Part shown: piece after piece, positions 16,003 to 24,538 of the stretch | Numbering within the stretch: position 1 is the first letter of the stretch | Layout of the letters: each line of letters begins with the position of its first letter | Assembly (NCBI GenBank): GCA_027490305.1 | Contig: JAIXYI010000049.1 | Location: forward strand, 1 to 64,000 | Source: Flavobacteriaceae bacterium | GTDB taxonomy: Bacteria; Bacteroidota; Bacteroidia; Flavobacteriales; Flavobacteriaceae | Direction: 5' to 3' | DNA length: 64,000 nt | Position numbers and translations under genes: made by a program | The notes under the pieces: generated by a model | Seen by the model: only the letters and a program-made list of their open reading frames with translations | Database searches by the model: none | What the model was told of the DNA's origin: nothing

Positions 16003-17685
16003 TCAACGTTTTGTCTTTTTCTTCGCCGTTTTTGTAGTCTTCGCTGGTGCCGGTGTCGCCGCTTTCCCAGCGCTCTCCGCCTTTTTCGGGTTTCGGAAGG
16101 CCCGCAGCATGGCGCGATATTCCTTGTCGCCGGATATCGCATTGGAGGTGAAGCGGGGTTCGTTCCAGTACATGGAAATGAGGTTGTTGAGTTTACGGAA
16201 GCGCTGCAATTTGGAAGGGTGTGTACGGAAGCTTTTGGAACGGAAGTCGGCGGTTTTCCATGTCATGAACGTTTTGGCTGTTATGCCCGTAATGCCCCCC
16301 TGTTGCAGCAGGGTGTTGTTGTCATCGGGTTCTTCTGTGAACTTTTCAACGAGTGCTTTGCCAAAAGAAACACTTTCCTCTTTTAATAATCCGTACGTAT
16401 TGTAAAGCGTTTTCCAGACCAATGGCGCCTGTCGGGGGTCGTAGCCCGCACCTACCATAAGCCGTACGCCCACGCGATCCGCCTGGTATTCATCGTCGAC
16501 TGAGTAATCCGAAACGCGTTTGAGGAAATAGGCATGGGCCAGCGCGTTTACGTCCGCTTTCTCCTCGGGTGCTTTACCGGCTGCAGTGGCTCTTTCTTCT
16601 TTGGCGCGTTCGGCCGCCTCCTGTCTTTTTTGCTTGTCCGATTTTCCTAATAAGCCGGCAATAGCGTTGCCCGTCTGCTTTACTATTCCATCGTTTTTCT
16701 TGGCGCGTTCCTCGTCGTGGAGTTGTTTTGATGAGTGCTCGTAAATGGCATGCGCGATCTCATGGCCCAAAACGGCTGCCAGTTGCGCTTCGTTTTTCAG
16801 TACTTTCAGCAATCCGGTATAAACGAAGGCTAGTCCGTTAGGTCTTACATTGGCATTGACGTCCGGGTTGTTGACAACCACGAACACAAATTGTTTTTTG
16901 GCCTTGATATGGTCAGGAACGAGTTTTTGTCCGACGGCATTCACATACGCCTGCACGGCTTCATTGTCGAGTATCGTTCCGATCCCGGGTATCTCCGTCC
17001 CGAACAGGGTTTTTCTTTGTTCCGGATCATTCCATAAGGGTGCAATCCTGTCATATTCCTTACCGTCGATGGTGTCGGCTATCTTGTCATATTGAGTGCG
17101 GTTATCCGGGCTTAACAAGAAGCGCGATACTTCAAACACACCGGGGGTGTAAGATCCTTTGAGTTCGGCCATATCGCCGAGTTTGAGCGCGGTGAGGCTG
17201 GAGAGGGCCTTATTGCCGTATTCGCTCTTTTTCCGCCCCTGTATAACAGTGCCAGGTGCCAGTCGGATCCGGTTTCCGTCAACATAGGCGATATCCGATT
17301 CGATGGCGTCAATACGACCGGTAATGTCTTTGAGTTTTTGTGTATTGTCAATGATTTGGATGGTGACGGCATCGCTATAGCCCCCTTCCTCAAAACGTTC
17401 GTACGTTACGCTCAATTCATCATTGCTGCGAATATCGTCGAGAGTGCCTTTTTTTTTGCCGTCCAACAGGATGACCGTATTGTCTTTTATGTTAAGCACG
17501 TCTTGACGAATGCTTTCGTCTTCAACGAAATTTACCAGCAATATGCGCTTACCAAGGTCGACGTTCTCGACGAATGCCGGTCGGTTTTCATAGTATTTCG
17601 AAATTTCTTTTACCTGTGCACGTACGACTACATGGCTACAGAGTATGCATACGAGGATTACAATCCGTTTCATGTTATTTTTCAT
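16003..17685 (-). CDS. Exported M48-family metalloprotease
   Basis: 560 aa with a signal peptide (MKRIVILVCILCSHVVVRAQ from Met5). The zinc site HEIAH is at 308-312 in AVLGHEIAHAIYEHS, and the third ligand is the Glu of DEYQADRVG near 397-405. The preceding NANVRPNGLAFVYTGLL is also typical of M48/BepA-like proteases, which handle misassembled envelope proteins. The N-terminal ~220 residues are a non-catalytic exported region. A basic tail (AKTTKTAKKKTKR) ends the protein. It lies four bases after the next minus-strand gene, so it is the last gene of the CHASE2/FecR-like operon. Confidence 0.85.
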   Translation of the reverse strand: MKNNMKRIVILVCILCSHVVVRAQVKEISKYYENRPAFVENVDLGKRILLVNFVEDESIRQDVLNIKDNTVILLDGKKKGTLDDIRSNDELSVTYERFEEGGYSDAVTIQIIDNTQKLKDITGRIDAIESDIAYVDGNRIRLAPGTVIQGRKKSEYGNKALSSLTALKLGDMAELKGSYTPGVFEVSRFLLSPDNRTQYDKIADTIDGKEYDRIAPLWNDPEQRKTLFGTEIPGIGTILDNEAVQAYVNAVGQKLVPDHIKAKKQFVFVVVNNPDVNANVRPNGLAFVYTGLLKVLKNEAQLAAVLGHEIAHAIYEHSSKQLHDEERAKKNDGIVKQTGNAIAGLLGKSDKQKRQEAAERAKEERATAAGKAPEEKADVNALAHAYFLKRVSDYSVDDEYQADRVGVRLMVGAGYDPRQAPLVWKTLYNTYGLLKEESVSFGKALVEKFTEEPDDNNTLLQQGGITGITAKTFMTWKTADFRSKSFRTHPSKLQRFRKLNNLISMYWNEPRFTSNAISGDKEYRAMLRAFRNPKKAESAGKAATPAPAKTTKTAKKKTKR

Positions 17686-17688
17686 GGG

Positions 17689-18474
17689 TTATGGTGTTTG
17701 GTAGGCCCAGCCCCGTTGGCGCAGGTAGTCTTGAAGGAGCATGGCCTGTAGTGGCGGAGAAAAAGGTGTTATTTCTGACTGGAATTGTGCGATTTGTTGC
17801 AGGCATTCTTTTTTGATGTTGTCGGTGGGCACTTCGAAGGTGTATTCAAACGATAGGGTGCCGTCTTTTTGGGTGATGTTCCAGATGTAAACGCCCGGCG
17901 AAAGGGTTGCCAGGGGGAAGCGGCCGCTTCTTGGTTCGGCGATGCTCGTCAGTTCTTCCTCATTGTCGGTCTGGATGGTGAGGCTCCCGATGTTGCCGGG
18001 TGGTGACATGGGCCATTGCAGGGTGAGGTTGTCAGAAAGGAGCAGGGCGCCATCCCAGGGGAAAATGGCAGTGTCGCTTTCCCCGTCGTGAGCACGTATA
18101 CCGCCGGGGACACTTCCGACCTTGGTCGAGGCACTTTTTTTCCCGAACGCCCTCAGGTATTCCCAGAATCCCATTCCTTTAAAAACCGGTATCGATCGAA
18201 GCCTGGATACGAGTACCTGACAGGTCCAGGATCCGGCGGTGTTTATTTCGCCCATATGCCGTTCGTCGTCGGTGTATACAACGGCGAAGGAATTGGCATC
18301 TGCGGTGACCGATACGGCTCCCGCTATGCGATACACTTTCCTGAAGCCGCAAACACCCTGTCCTGAAATGGTTACTTTCCCTTTATACACCAGCAGATTT
18401 AAGGATTGCTGCGCGTGCACATTCACAGTCAGGCCAAGCGTGATCAATAGTAAAAGATGACGTAGGTATTTCAT
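17689..18474 (-). CDS. Exported FecR-like protein
   Basis: 261 aa with a signal peptide (MKYLRHLLLLITLGLTVNVHAQ). Residues ~28-90 have the pattern of FecR-like modules (LVYKGKVTISG, RIAGAVSVTADANSFAVVYT), a small beta domain near the membrane. The middle resembles a beta-sandwich (LATLSPGVYIWNITQKDG), as in putative carbohydrate- or ligand-binding parts. It is four bases downstream of the CHASE2 gene and four upstream of the protease. FecR-like and CHASE2 proteins are often neighbours in other bacteria, which supports the weak domain call. Confidence 0.5.
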   Translation of the reverse strand: MKYLRHLLLLITLGLTVNVHAQQSLNLLVYKGKVTISGQGVCGFRKVYRIAGAVSVTADANSFAVVYTDDERHMGEINTAGSWTCQVLVSRLRSIPVFKGMGFWEYLRAFGKKSASTKVGSVPGGIRAHDGESDTAIFPWDGALLLSDNLTLQWPMSPPGNIGSLTIQTDNEEELTSIAEPRSGRFPLATLSPGVYIWNITQKDGTLSFEYTFEVPTDNIKKECLQQIAQFQSEITPFSPPLQAMLLQDYLRQRGWAYQTP

Positions 18475-18478
18475 GGGG

Positions 18479-19738
18479 CTACTTTTTTCGGGTCTTCCTG
18501 AGGATTATACGGTCATATATTTCGCCCGCTATGGGGCGATATAGGTTCAGTATTGTCAATGCAAACAACAAGTTGCCATAAGGCAAATGCACACGGATAC
18601 ACATGAGGGCGGCGGCGAGCCACGCAATTCCTATGTAGGTGGCAATGATGCAAAGCGGTTCCAACAGCAAGCGGAGCCAGATCGCACGCTGTTGCTCAAG
18701 GAAATGGCAGGCCATGAAATACAGGAACAGGCATCCCCCAAACGCGGCGAGACCGATCAATCCTCCAGTTCGATGGCCGATCGTGGGTTGGTCTCGTTCG
18801 CTTACTATCATTTGTAGGGCCTCGGCATGGATAACGGCACCCGGCATTACCGGATCGCGGTGCAGCAGGTCAGGGGTTGTGGGCACGCGATGGTGGTCGA
18901 GGGTATCCACCGCATGGTCCGGCAAGGATGAGTGAAGATAGCCGATGATGACAAATCGCCCATCGATTTCCCTTCGCAGGTCGGGTAGACTGGCGTCGTC
19001 GTCCATTACGGTGTCGTATTCCAAGGAGGGGAAGTTCATGACGCGATAGGGATCGTTGTAGTCTGGATTAAAGACATCGTAATAGCCTTTTCCTTTACTT
19101 ATATAGGTCAGCGTGAAGATGGGGGGCAGGTATTGGTCCCTGGTAATATCGCCCCTTTCCGCAATTGCGGCTGCAAATGATTTTTCCTTGCCCAGGTAAT
19201 TGTAATAGTGGCGTACGGCCCCATACTTTGACTGGAGTAGCTTCTGGGTTATGTTGCGGGCTTTGGGAAATCTGGGATGGGGGTAGCTGTGTCCTAGTAC
19301 GATGGAAGAATCCGACAGGGCGAGTCCCAGTTGCTCATCGACATCCCGGTCCTTTTCACCTACAAAGTCAATGTCGACCCCAATGGCCCTTGGATTAAAC
19401 GTACATATCCGGTCAAGCAACCCAGGTAGCAGCGCCCTCAGTGATTCGGTTTTCACTGAACCGATATTGATGAGGAGGACATCTTTGCGTTTTCGGTCGT
19501 ACGAGGTGTCTCGGTAGGTTTCGTAATAGATATCACTAAAGTCGATGTCTGAGGCAGCCAAATCCTCTACGCCTGCTATTTTCACCGATACAAAATGGTC
19601 CTTAACAATCGACACGAACCACTTGGACGCACCGAAAAACGGCCAGAATAAGATGAACGTGAGCAACAGAAGCCCAAAGCGAAATGGCTTAGGGCTTCTG
19701 AAAGGTTTGTATCGCAAAAAAGGAAGTAACTTCCGCAT
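18479..19738 (-). CDS. CHASE2 sensor membrane protein without output domain
   Basis: 419 aa. One N-terminal membrane helix (FGLLLLTFILFWPFFGAS) is followed by an extracytoplasmic CHASE2 domain (about 60-310): VLLINIGSVKT, FNPRAIGVDIDFVG, FVIIGYLHSS and GAVIHAEALQMIV are its usual landmarks. Three to four C-terminal membrane helices follow (IGLAAFGGCLFLYFMACHFL, ATYIGIAWLAAALMCI). CHASE2 proteins normally end in a kinase, cyclase or GGDEF domain; here the protein stops with a short basic tail. It must therefore signal through partners, probably the two downstream operon members. Confidence 0.8.
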   Translation of the reverse strand: MRKLLPFLRYKPFRSPKPFRFGLLLLTFILFWPFFGASKWFVSIVKDHFVSVKIAGVEDLAASDIDFSDIYYETYRDTSYDRKRKDVLLINIGSVKTESLRALLPGLLDRICTFNPRAIGVDIDFVGEKDRDVDEQLGLALSDSSIVLGHSYPHPRFPKARNITQKLLQSKYGAVRHYYNYLGKEKSFAAAIAERGDITRDQYLPPIFTLTYISKGKGYYDVFNPDYNDPYRVMNFPSLEYDTVMDDDASLPDLRREIDGRFVIIGYLHSSLPDHAVDTLDHHRVPTTPDLLHRDPVMPGAVIHAEALQMIVSERDQPTIGHRTGGLIGLAAFGGCLFLYFMACHFLEQQRAIWLRLLLEPLCIIATYIGIAWLAAALMCIRVHLPYGNLLFALTILNLYRPIAGEIYDRIILRKTRKK

Positions 19739-19907
19739 ATGGCAGATAAGTTAATAGGTTAGGCATATGGTTTCGTCAGTAACCTATTCTTAAAACCCCG
19801 GCTGCGTTTGGGCGGAGATAGTATAAGCACGCACACCAAATGCGCCTTACGGATTGATAGTTTTTCCATGTCTGCGATGATGTAAGTAGACGTCATTAGA
19901 GCGGTTC

Positions 19908-20096
19908 TTACTTCCAAAACAACCCTGTGTGGTACTGATAGCGAAAGATACTTAACGCTTTGGCGTAGGGGAAATAGTTATCGTTCATTTGCTGATAAAT
20001 CCGACTAACGTCGTACCCATACGTAGAAGTACGCATGGGGTCCGTTGTTTCCGAATGCGATGTTATGGTGCCTTGGTCGTCCCGCAGGTGAAGGAA
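19908..20096 (-). pseudogene. Remnant of a protein-coding gene (3' part)
   Basis: The 400-base gap 19739-20139 contains a 62-codon open frame without an early start: HLRDDQGTITSHSETTDPMR then TSTYGYDVSRIYQQMNDNYF and a C-terminus YQYHTGLFWK before TAA. The sequence is convincingly protein-like, but the first ATG lies 20 codons in (20036) and a TAA precedes the open stretch, so I read it as the tail of a decayed gene. It follows no known family. The rest of the gap shows nothing else. Confidence 0.45.
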
Positions 20097-20139
20097 TTAG
20101 GTTTGTCATAACATCAGCTATCGCATGTCTTCTCAATAC

Positions 20140-21558
20140 TTAACTACGATACACAGAAAAGTTATCTATTAATGACCCCTTGGGAAACAAGATCTCATAT
20201 CCGTTTTTGAGTACGATTTTTCTGTTAGTTGTATCGTAATGCTTCGCATAGACCTGCTGTAGCCACATCCGAAAGTCGCTGGCTTCGCTGTAGTCCCGAA
20301 ACCACAGGGTTCCCTGGGTGCCTGTCGGTGATTTGATCTTAAGGGGAAGTTTTATATTACTTTCTAACAACTCGAAGAATTTTGGGTTGAGGTCTTCATG
20401 CCGAAGCAATACGACGTTTCTGGGTTGCATGGTATCGCAGTAGTAAACCGTAACGCAATCATCGGATTCGGTAATGGTTTTGTGCTTTTTGTTTACGTGG
20501 CGGAAATCGCCGGTAAAACCCAAATCGGCCGTGATGTCGTTTAGGAAATTGAAATAGGTAATGATTACTTCCTGCGTGCCTACTTTGTTCGGATCAATGG
20601 GCTGACCGTCGGCTTGGGTCAGGTCGTCGAAAGAGAAGGTTTTTGTCACGGCCACATTCTGCTGTTGGGTCTGACCGTCAAAAACGATATCGGCAATGAT
20701 GTTGCCCGTCAGGTCGATGCCGCTGATGCTTTCCTGCAGGACGGAAAGCGTGTTGTTTTCTACGGACACGTTGAGCGCTACGATCCGTTGCCGTAACAGC
20801 ACTTCTTCCGAAAAAGAGCGGGATCCGGACAGTTTGCCGTTTAATCCCTGGCTGTTGGTGCTGCCGTCGGTAGTCTTGTAATAAGTGCTGCTGCCGTCTT
20901 CGGAACCGTCCGTCTGCTGGTAGGTGTTATTGTCGCCGTCATAGCGTGTGCGGGTACTCTTCCAGGCATTTCCGCCGCCATTTTCCACCGAAGACGATGC
21001 GCCCACTCCCAGATTGCCCGTTACTTCGGCCGAAAGGGAATTGCTGTAGTTGACTTTCCCGAGATCTACCGTTTGGAACGCTGTTTCAAGTCGGTTGCAA
21101 CTGAGCAGGCGCACCTCCTTGCTTAAACACAGATGAATCTCTGCCTTGGAAATACGGTCAGCAGGCCAATGGCTTTTGTTTTTAAGTGTCAGCACGATAC
21201 GTTTTGGGATTCGGGTATAATCGATAAACCGAATGTCAGCCTTGGGGGATGCTGACAGCGGTTTGCTGATATCGGTAATTACAGATGAAGCGTTTTTTTC
21301 AAAACAGCTAAATTGCCGGATTAGTTCTTTCTGCGCTGCGGGTGACAGGTCGAATATCGTTTTCTTGGGTGTGGGCGGCGTGGGGTCCGGATCGGTAATA
21401 AAAACGCTGACGTCCATGTAGTGATCCAGATTATTTTGTTCGGTCAGCGTAAGTGATTTATACCGCCGCGTAAGGTGTCCGTTGGTGCCGCAGCCGACAG
21501 TGATCATCGCGATCACGACACACACAAAGAAGTAGCGAAGTGCAGTCTGCGTTCTCAT
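20140..21558 (-). CDS. Uncharacterised lipoprotein
   Basis: 472 aa with a lipoprotein signal (YFFVCVVIAMITVGCGT, Cys23). A polar low-complexity insert near 195-245 (VENGGGNAWKSTRTRYDGDN, TTDGSTNSQGLNG) separates two beta-rich halves, and the C-terminal part ends with YEILFPKGSLIDNFSVYRS. No catalytic motif. Its start overlaps the stop of the 72-aa gene by four bases, so the two are co-translated. It probably sits on the outer membrane or periplasmic face as part of a complex with the upstream membrane protein. Confidence 0.6.
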   Translation of the reverse strand: MRTQTALRYFFVCVVIAMITVGCGTNGHLTRRYKSLTLTEQNNLDHYMDVSVFITDPDPTPPTPKKTIFDLSPAAQKELIRQFSCFEKNASSVITDISKPLSASPKADIRFIDYTRIPKRIVLTLKNKSHWPADRISKAEIHLCLSKEVRLLSCNRLETAFQTVDLGKVNYSNSLSAEVTGNLGVGASSSVENGGGNAWKSTRTRYDGDNNTYQQTDGSEDGSSTYYKTTDGSTNSQGLNGKLSGSRSFSEEVLLRQRIVALNVSVENNTLSVLQESISGIDLTGNIIADIVFDGQTQQQNVAVTKTFSFDDLTQADGQPIDPNKVGTQEVIITYFNFLNDITADLGFTGDFRHVNKKHKTITESDDCVTVYYCDTMQPRNVVLLRHEDLNPKFFELLESNIKLPLKIKSPTGTQGTLWFRDYSEASDFRMWLQQVYAKHYDTTNRKIVLKNGYEILFPKGSLIDNFSVYRS

Positions 21559-21773
21559 ATTTTGATCATGGTTGCGGAAGCAGTGGCTCCGGTGGTAGTT
21601 TCCGTTACTTGTTTCTTACCCTGAAATGAAGAGTGGGTTTTCGGATACGAAATTGTGTTCCCGGCGGTGTAATGAGGCATCGCCTGAAGTTGGGCGAGCG
21701 TGCTAGCTACCTGAATGGCTTCCCAATACGGAAGGGATAGTTGGCTGTCGAGTACGGTAATGAAGGTTGACAT
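21555..21773 (-). CDS. Small uncharacterised protein
   Basis: 72 aa, rich in Thr, Ser and Ala (QVTETTTGATASATMIKI), with no signal peptide or membrane helix. It is called because of its position: four-base overlap with the downstream lipoprotein and 18 bases after the upstream membrane protein. It could be a linker subunit. Confidence 0.45.
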   Translation of the reverse strand: MSTFITVLDSQLSLPYWEAIQVASTLAQLQAMPHYTAGNTISYPKTHSSFQGKKQVTETTTGATASATMIKI

Positions 21774-21791
21774 AGTATAATGATGTAATGG

Positions 21792-23012
21792 TTACTTTTT
21801 GGCGGGCTGACCCGAAGGTGCCTGGGTCGTGTTGGAAGTGGATTTCACCGGCGAGAGCGGTTTCTTTTCTTCTACCATATAATCGGTTATTTTAGAAATC
21901 CCGATACTGTGGTAATAGGTTTTGTATAAGGCACGCGAGAGGTTAGGGTCCATGTGGATCATCAGTCCGTAGGTCTTGGCGATACACTCTTTCTGTACGA
22001 ATTTCCACGAAATAGCGGTGAGGTGATAAGAGGTAATTCCGATCAGCACCAAAACGATGCTTGTATTCAGGCGATGGCCGTGGATGAAGCGGAACTGGAG
22101 GAGGAACAACAGGGAAGCGCCTGCGATCATGAGGACCGTTCCGCTTTCGCTCATGTATTTTGGCGCTATGAGGATGTTGGCGATGAGATAGACGGCGAAT
22201 ATGGCCAGGAGGATGAGTTCAGGCCAAGTGTGCCGTCCTGATACCGGATCGTTTTTTTTGGGGTTGTAAAGCTTGTCTCGGAAGCTCATGATGAGGGTCA
22301 CGAAAAAACCGAGGTAGGCCACGCAGAGAAAGATCCAGCTACCAAAGCAAAAGGTTTGGTTCAGGATGGCTAGCTTTTGTGACGCATCGAGATAGTCTTT
22401 CCATTTGGGCGACTCGAGAATGCGGTGCTTGGAGGCATAATACATTTCCGTGATCATCTTTTCCCGGAAGTCGGTGTCGTCAAAGGCGAGTAGCTTGAAC
22501 CCGAGGCTGTCGCGTACGGTTATCAGTCGGTCTGAATTCAAAGCATTGGGGCCAAAGAATTCGGTGAAGATTTGGGATTTCAGCACTTTTTTGGTATCGG
22601 CCAGGTCGGGCGTTTCCGGATCGGACGCCCAGGTCTTTTTCCATCCGAGATGCAGCGCATCGGGCTGGTCCATGAAGTTGTTGGAAACATTGGAGAAAAT
22701 GGCGCCCAGTATAAGGGAAAGAATAATTACGGTGGTACTTAACGATACGAGTTGGGCAAAACGGACCAGGCGTCCGACCAGCGCGCAGGACGTGCCTGTG
22801 GCGGTTCCATTGAAATAGTTGCGTATGAGCTTCCCGTAGTAGCGTGACAGGAACGAGGGGAATGACTCATTTTTGGTGTGGTGCCGAGGGTGGAGGTACA
22901 AAAGGAACAATAATGACGCCGACAAGACGAACAGGATGGCGAAACCCTGCACGAATGTGTCGCGTGACAGGCCTTCTTCAAAGTAATTTACAATCGAGAT
23001 TTCAAGTGTCAT
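21792..23012 (-). CDS. Multi-pass membrane protein
   Basis: 406 aa from the Met at 23012 (MTLEISIVNYFEEGLSRD); the 21 extra codons of the track ORF are Pro/Ser-rich and unlikely. About six membrane helices are visible: GFAILFVLSASLLFLLYL, LVSLSTTVIILSLILGAIF, SWIFLCVAYLGFFVTLIM, ELILLAIFAVYLIANILI, VLMIAGASLLFLLQF and TSIVLVLIGITSYHLTAIS. A soluble loop of ~100 residues separates helices 2 and 3. The C-terminal tail is Pro/Ser/Lys-rich. No known family. First gene of a three-gene minus-strand set. Confidence 0.6.
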   Translation of the reverse strand: MTLEISIVNYFEEGLSRDTFVQGFAILFVLSASLLFLLYLHPRHHTKNESFPSFLSRYYGKLIRNYFNGTATGTSCALVGRLVRFAQLVSLSTTVIILSLILGAIFSNVSNNFMDQPDALHLGWKKTWASDPETPDLADTKKVLKSQIFTEFFGPNALNSDRLITVRDSLGFKLLAFDDTDFREKMITEMYYASKHRILESPKWKDYLDASQKLAILNQTFCFGSWIFLCVAYLGFFVTLIMSFRDKLYNPKKNDPVSGRHTWPELILLAIFAVYLIANILIAPKYMSESGTVLMIAGASLLFLLQFRFIHGHRLNTSIVLVLIGITSYHLTAISWKFVQKECIAKTYGLMIHMDPNLSRALYKTYYHSIGISKITDYMVEEKKPLSPVKSTSNTTQAPSGQPAKK

Positions 23013-23155
23013 AAAAGTAAGGTATCGGTTCGTACTGCTAGGAAGTGGGCACCTGTTCGGAGAGGGTGCCGACATTTCTCCAAAAGTAGGACGGTCTTTT
23101 TTCGTAACTATCAGGCGAACACCCGCACAACGAAAGGAATTTTCCTTTTCTTTGT

Positions 23156-23171
23156 ATAGGGGAAACCCTAT
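23156..23171. promoter_or_regulatory. Palindrome ATAGGG-GAAA-CCCTAT upstream of cassette 1
   Basis: A perfect 6-bp inverted repeat whose end lies 22 bases before the -7 box of cassette 1, so it covers or abuts the -33 region, where a NarL-type regulator could act. A degraded version (CTAGGT-AAAA-CCCTAT, 31998-32013) lies upstream of the mirrored cassette. Confidence 0.45.
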
Positions 23172-23193
23172 TAATCAGATTTTTACCAAAAAC

Positions 23194-23201
23194 TACCTTT
23201 G
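23194..23201 (+). promoter_or_regulatory. -7 box TACCTTTG of cassette 1
   Basis: A perfect match to the flavobacterial TAnnTTTG box, 47 bases before the ATG at 23249. No good TTTG -33 box is present, which fits an activator-dependent promoter. Confidence 0.55.
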
Positions 23202-23248
23202 GGCGTTTGTCATTGCAATTCAGTACGTCTAACCCATTACATACGATC

Positions 23249-23887
23249 ATGAAAACAAGCACACGACTTTTGCGCATCCAACCTAAAATGGTAAAAGAAC
23301 AGATGGACAACGCGCCGCAAATGGTGGACTTACCGCCGCGTACAAACTGTTCGAACAATGAGTTTATCCGGGACTACGACCGAGTGGCCACGGCTGCCCG
23401 TCCGGAGTGGCTGCGGCGGTTCGGATTTCGGGCCTGCGGCAACAAGGATGCAGAATACTGTATCATGCGTAGGCATCATATGACACCGGAAGCTTTTTGG
23501 TCGTGCCTTACCCGGGGTGGTGATGAGGATAATCCAAACGCCGTTTTATTCAACGTGGTAAAATGGGGGGATTTCCTCGCGCTTTTCCCCGAGATCGAGC
23601 AATTGTGTTATGAGAAGTACCTGAGTTTGGAACATAATGAATCCGGTAAACTCGTGTTTGATGTGGAAGCACATACTTTCGATAAGACCTGCTATTCCTT
23701 TCCTCTATTCCGTGCGATTGCAGATAATATAACTGACGTTACCGAAATTTGGTTCGCCAAAGGCCACTACACGTATAGTTTTGGTAAGGAGGTAGAAGTG
23801 ATCGATCCAAAAGTGCTGTTTATGGTGCGCCATGGTAACCGCGGATTCAATTTTTTCAACCTGAGCCAAGACCCTGCGTTTTTCTAA
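23249..23887 (+). CDS. Unknown protein, first gene of signalling cassette 1
   Basis: 212 aa from the ATG at 23249 (MKTSTRLLRIQPK), 55 bases after the start of a -7 box; the track start lies at the predicted transcript start. No signal peptide or membrane helix. The C-terminal half (KLVFDVEAHTF, PLFRAIADNITDVTEIWFAK, GNRGFNFFNLSQDPAFF) matches the last gene region of the mirrored cassette (31349-31939: FDINGSQMSL, TILFEAIPRI, GQGTRFYYDMSDDP) in order and spacing, so the two are distant paralogues. Cytoplasmic; function unknown. Confidence 0.6.
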   Translation: MKTSTRLLRIQPKMVKEQMDNAPQMVDLPPRTNCSNNEFIRDYDRVATAARPEWLRRFGFRACGNKDAEYCIMRRHHMTPEAFWSCLTRGGDEDNPNAVLFNVVKWGDFLALFPEIEQLCYEKYLSLEHNESGKLVFDVEAHTFDKTCYSFPLFRAIADNITDVTEIWFAKGHYTYSFGKEVEVIDPKVLFMVRHGNRGFNFFNLSQDPAFF

Positions 23888-23890
23888 GAC

Positions 23891-24538
23891 GTGAGTTTCG
23901 AAATACTGAATCCGACCCGTTTATTGGTGTTTATCACCTTTTTTGTGTGCCTCATCGTGCGCCATCGCCATAAGAATAAGGCGTTTGAACTGGTTTTCAT
24001 TATCGTTTCGATCAGCGCCGCCAACGAGATATTGACGGCGGCACTCAGTTACCGGCACCATGCAACGTATGTGCTGAATAATCTCTACGTGATGGTGCAC
24101 GGCTGGATGTGGTTCCGGGTGATGAGACATTTGGTTTTGCGGTGGCGGAAGCTGCAGCTATCGGTTTCCATCGCCCTCCTTGTGTTTGGCATCGGGAATT
24201 TTTTTATAGGGGAAGGAATGCAGCATTTTGCTTTTTTTAACTTTATAGTAGGATCTATACTGTACGTGGCGACGTTCCTTTATGTGGCATTTGGAGCATT
24301 GCTGGAAGATGATTTTCTTTTTTTTAAACGGCGAGAGTTCCTGCTCCTGCTGGCGCCAATCCCGTATTACCTTCCCATGAGCATGGTTTTTGGTTTTGGC
24401 AGTAAGGAACTCCACTCTATGATTGTATTCGGACACATTACGTTCTACATGGCGCTTATCACATTTGTTAATTGCCTATATTACGGACTTATCCTGTTGT
24501 ATACCCATCTTGACAACAAATACCGACATAACACCTAA
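23891..24538 (+). CDS. Membrane protein of cassette 1
   Basis: 215 aa from a GTG start three bases after the previous stop. Six to seven membrane helices are visible (LLVFITFFVCLIV, VFIIVSISAANEILTAAL, LSVSIALLVFGIGNFFI, FNFIVGSILYVATFLYVAFG, LLLLAPIPYYLPMSMVFGF, TFYMALITFVNCLYYGLILL). It matches the 211-aa protein of cassette 2 along its length: NEIL/NELL after helix 2, HNF-like segments mid-way, FVNCLYY/FVNAVYY at the end. With a kinase gene immediately downstream it may be the sensory or membrane partner of that kinase. Confidence 0.7.
   Translation: MSFEILNPTRLLVFITFFVCLIVRHRHKNKAFELVFIIVSISAANEILTAALSYRHHATYVLNNLYVMVHGWMWFRVMRHLVLRWRKLQLSVSIALLVFGIGNFFIGEGMQHFAFFNFIVGSILYVATFLYVAFGALLEDDFLFFKRREFLLLLAPIPYYLPMSMVFGFGSKELHSMIVFGHITFYMALITFVNCLYYGLILLYTHLDNKYRHNT

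Noticed and set aside
20016-20039. CCCATACGTA-GAAG-TACGCATGGG hairpin as terminator or site
   Set aside because: No T-tract, one mismatch, and it overlaps the protein-like remnant 19908-20096, which explains the sequence better.
24423-24509. Track start of the cassette 1 kinase
   Set aside because: It would overlap the preceding membrane-protein gene by 116 bases and puts unlikely residues before the membrane helix; the paralogue supports a start near 24510.
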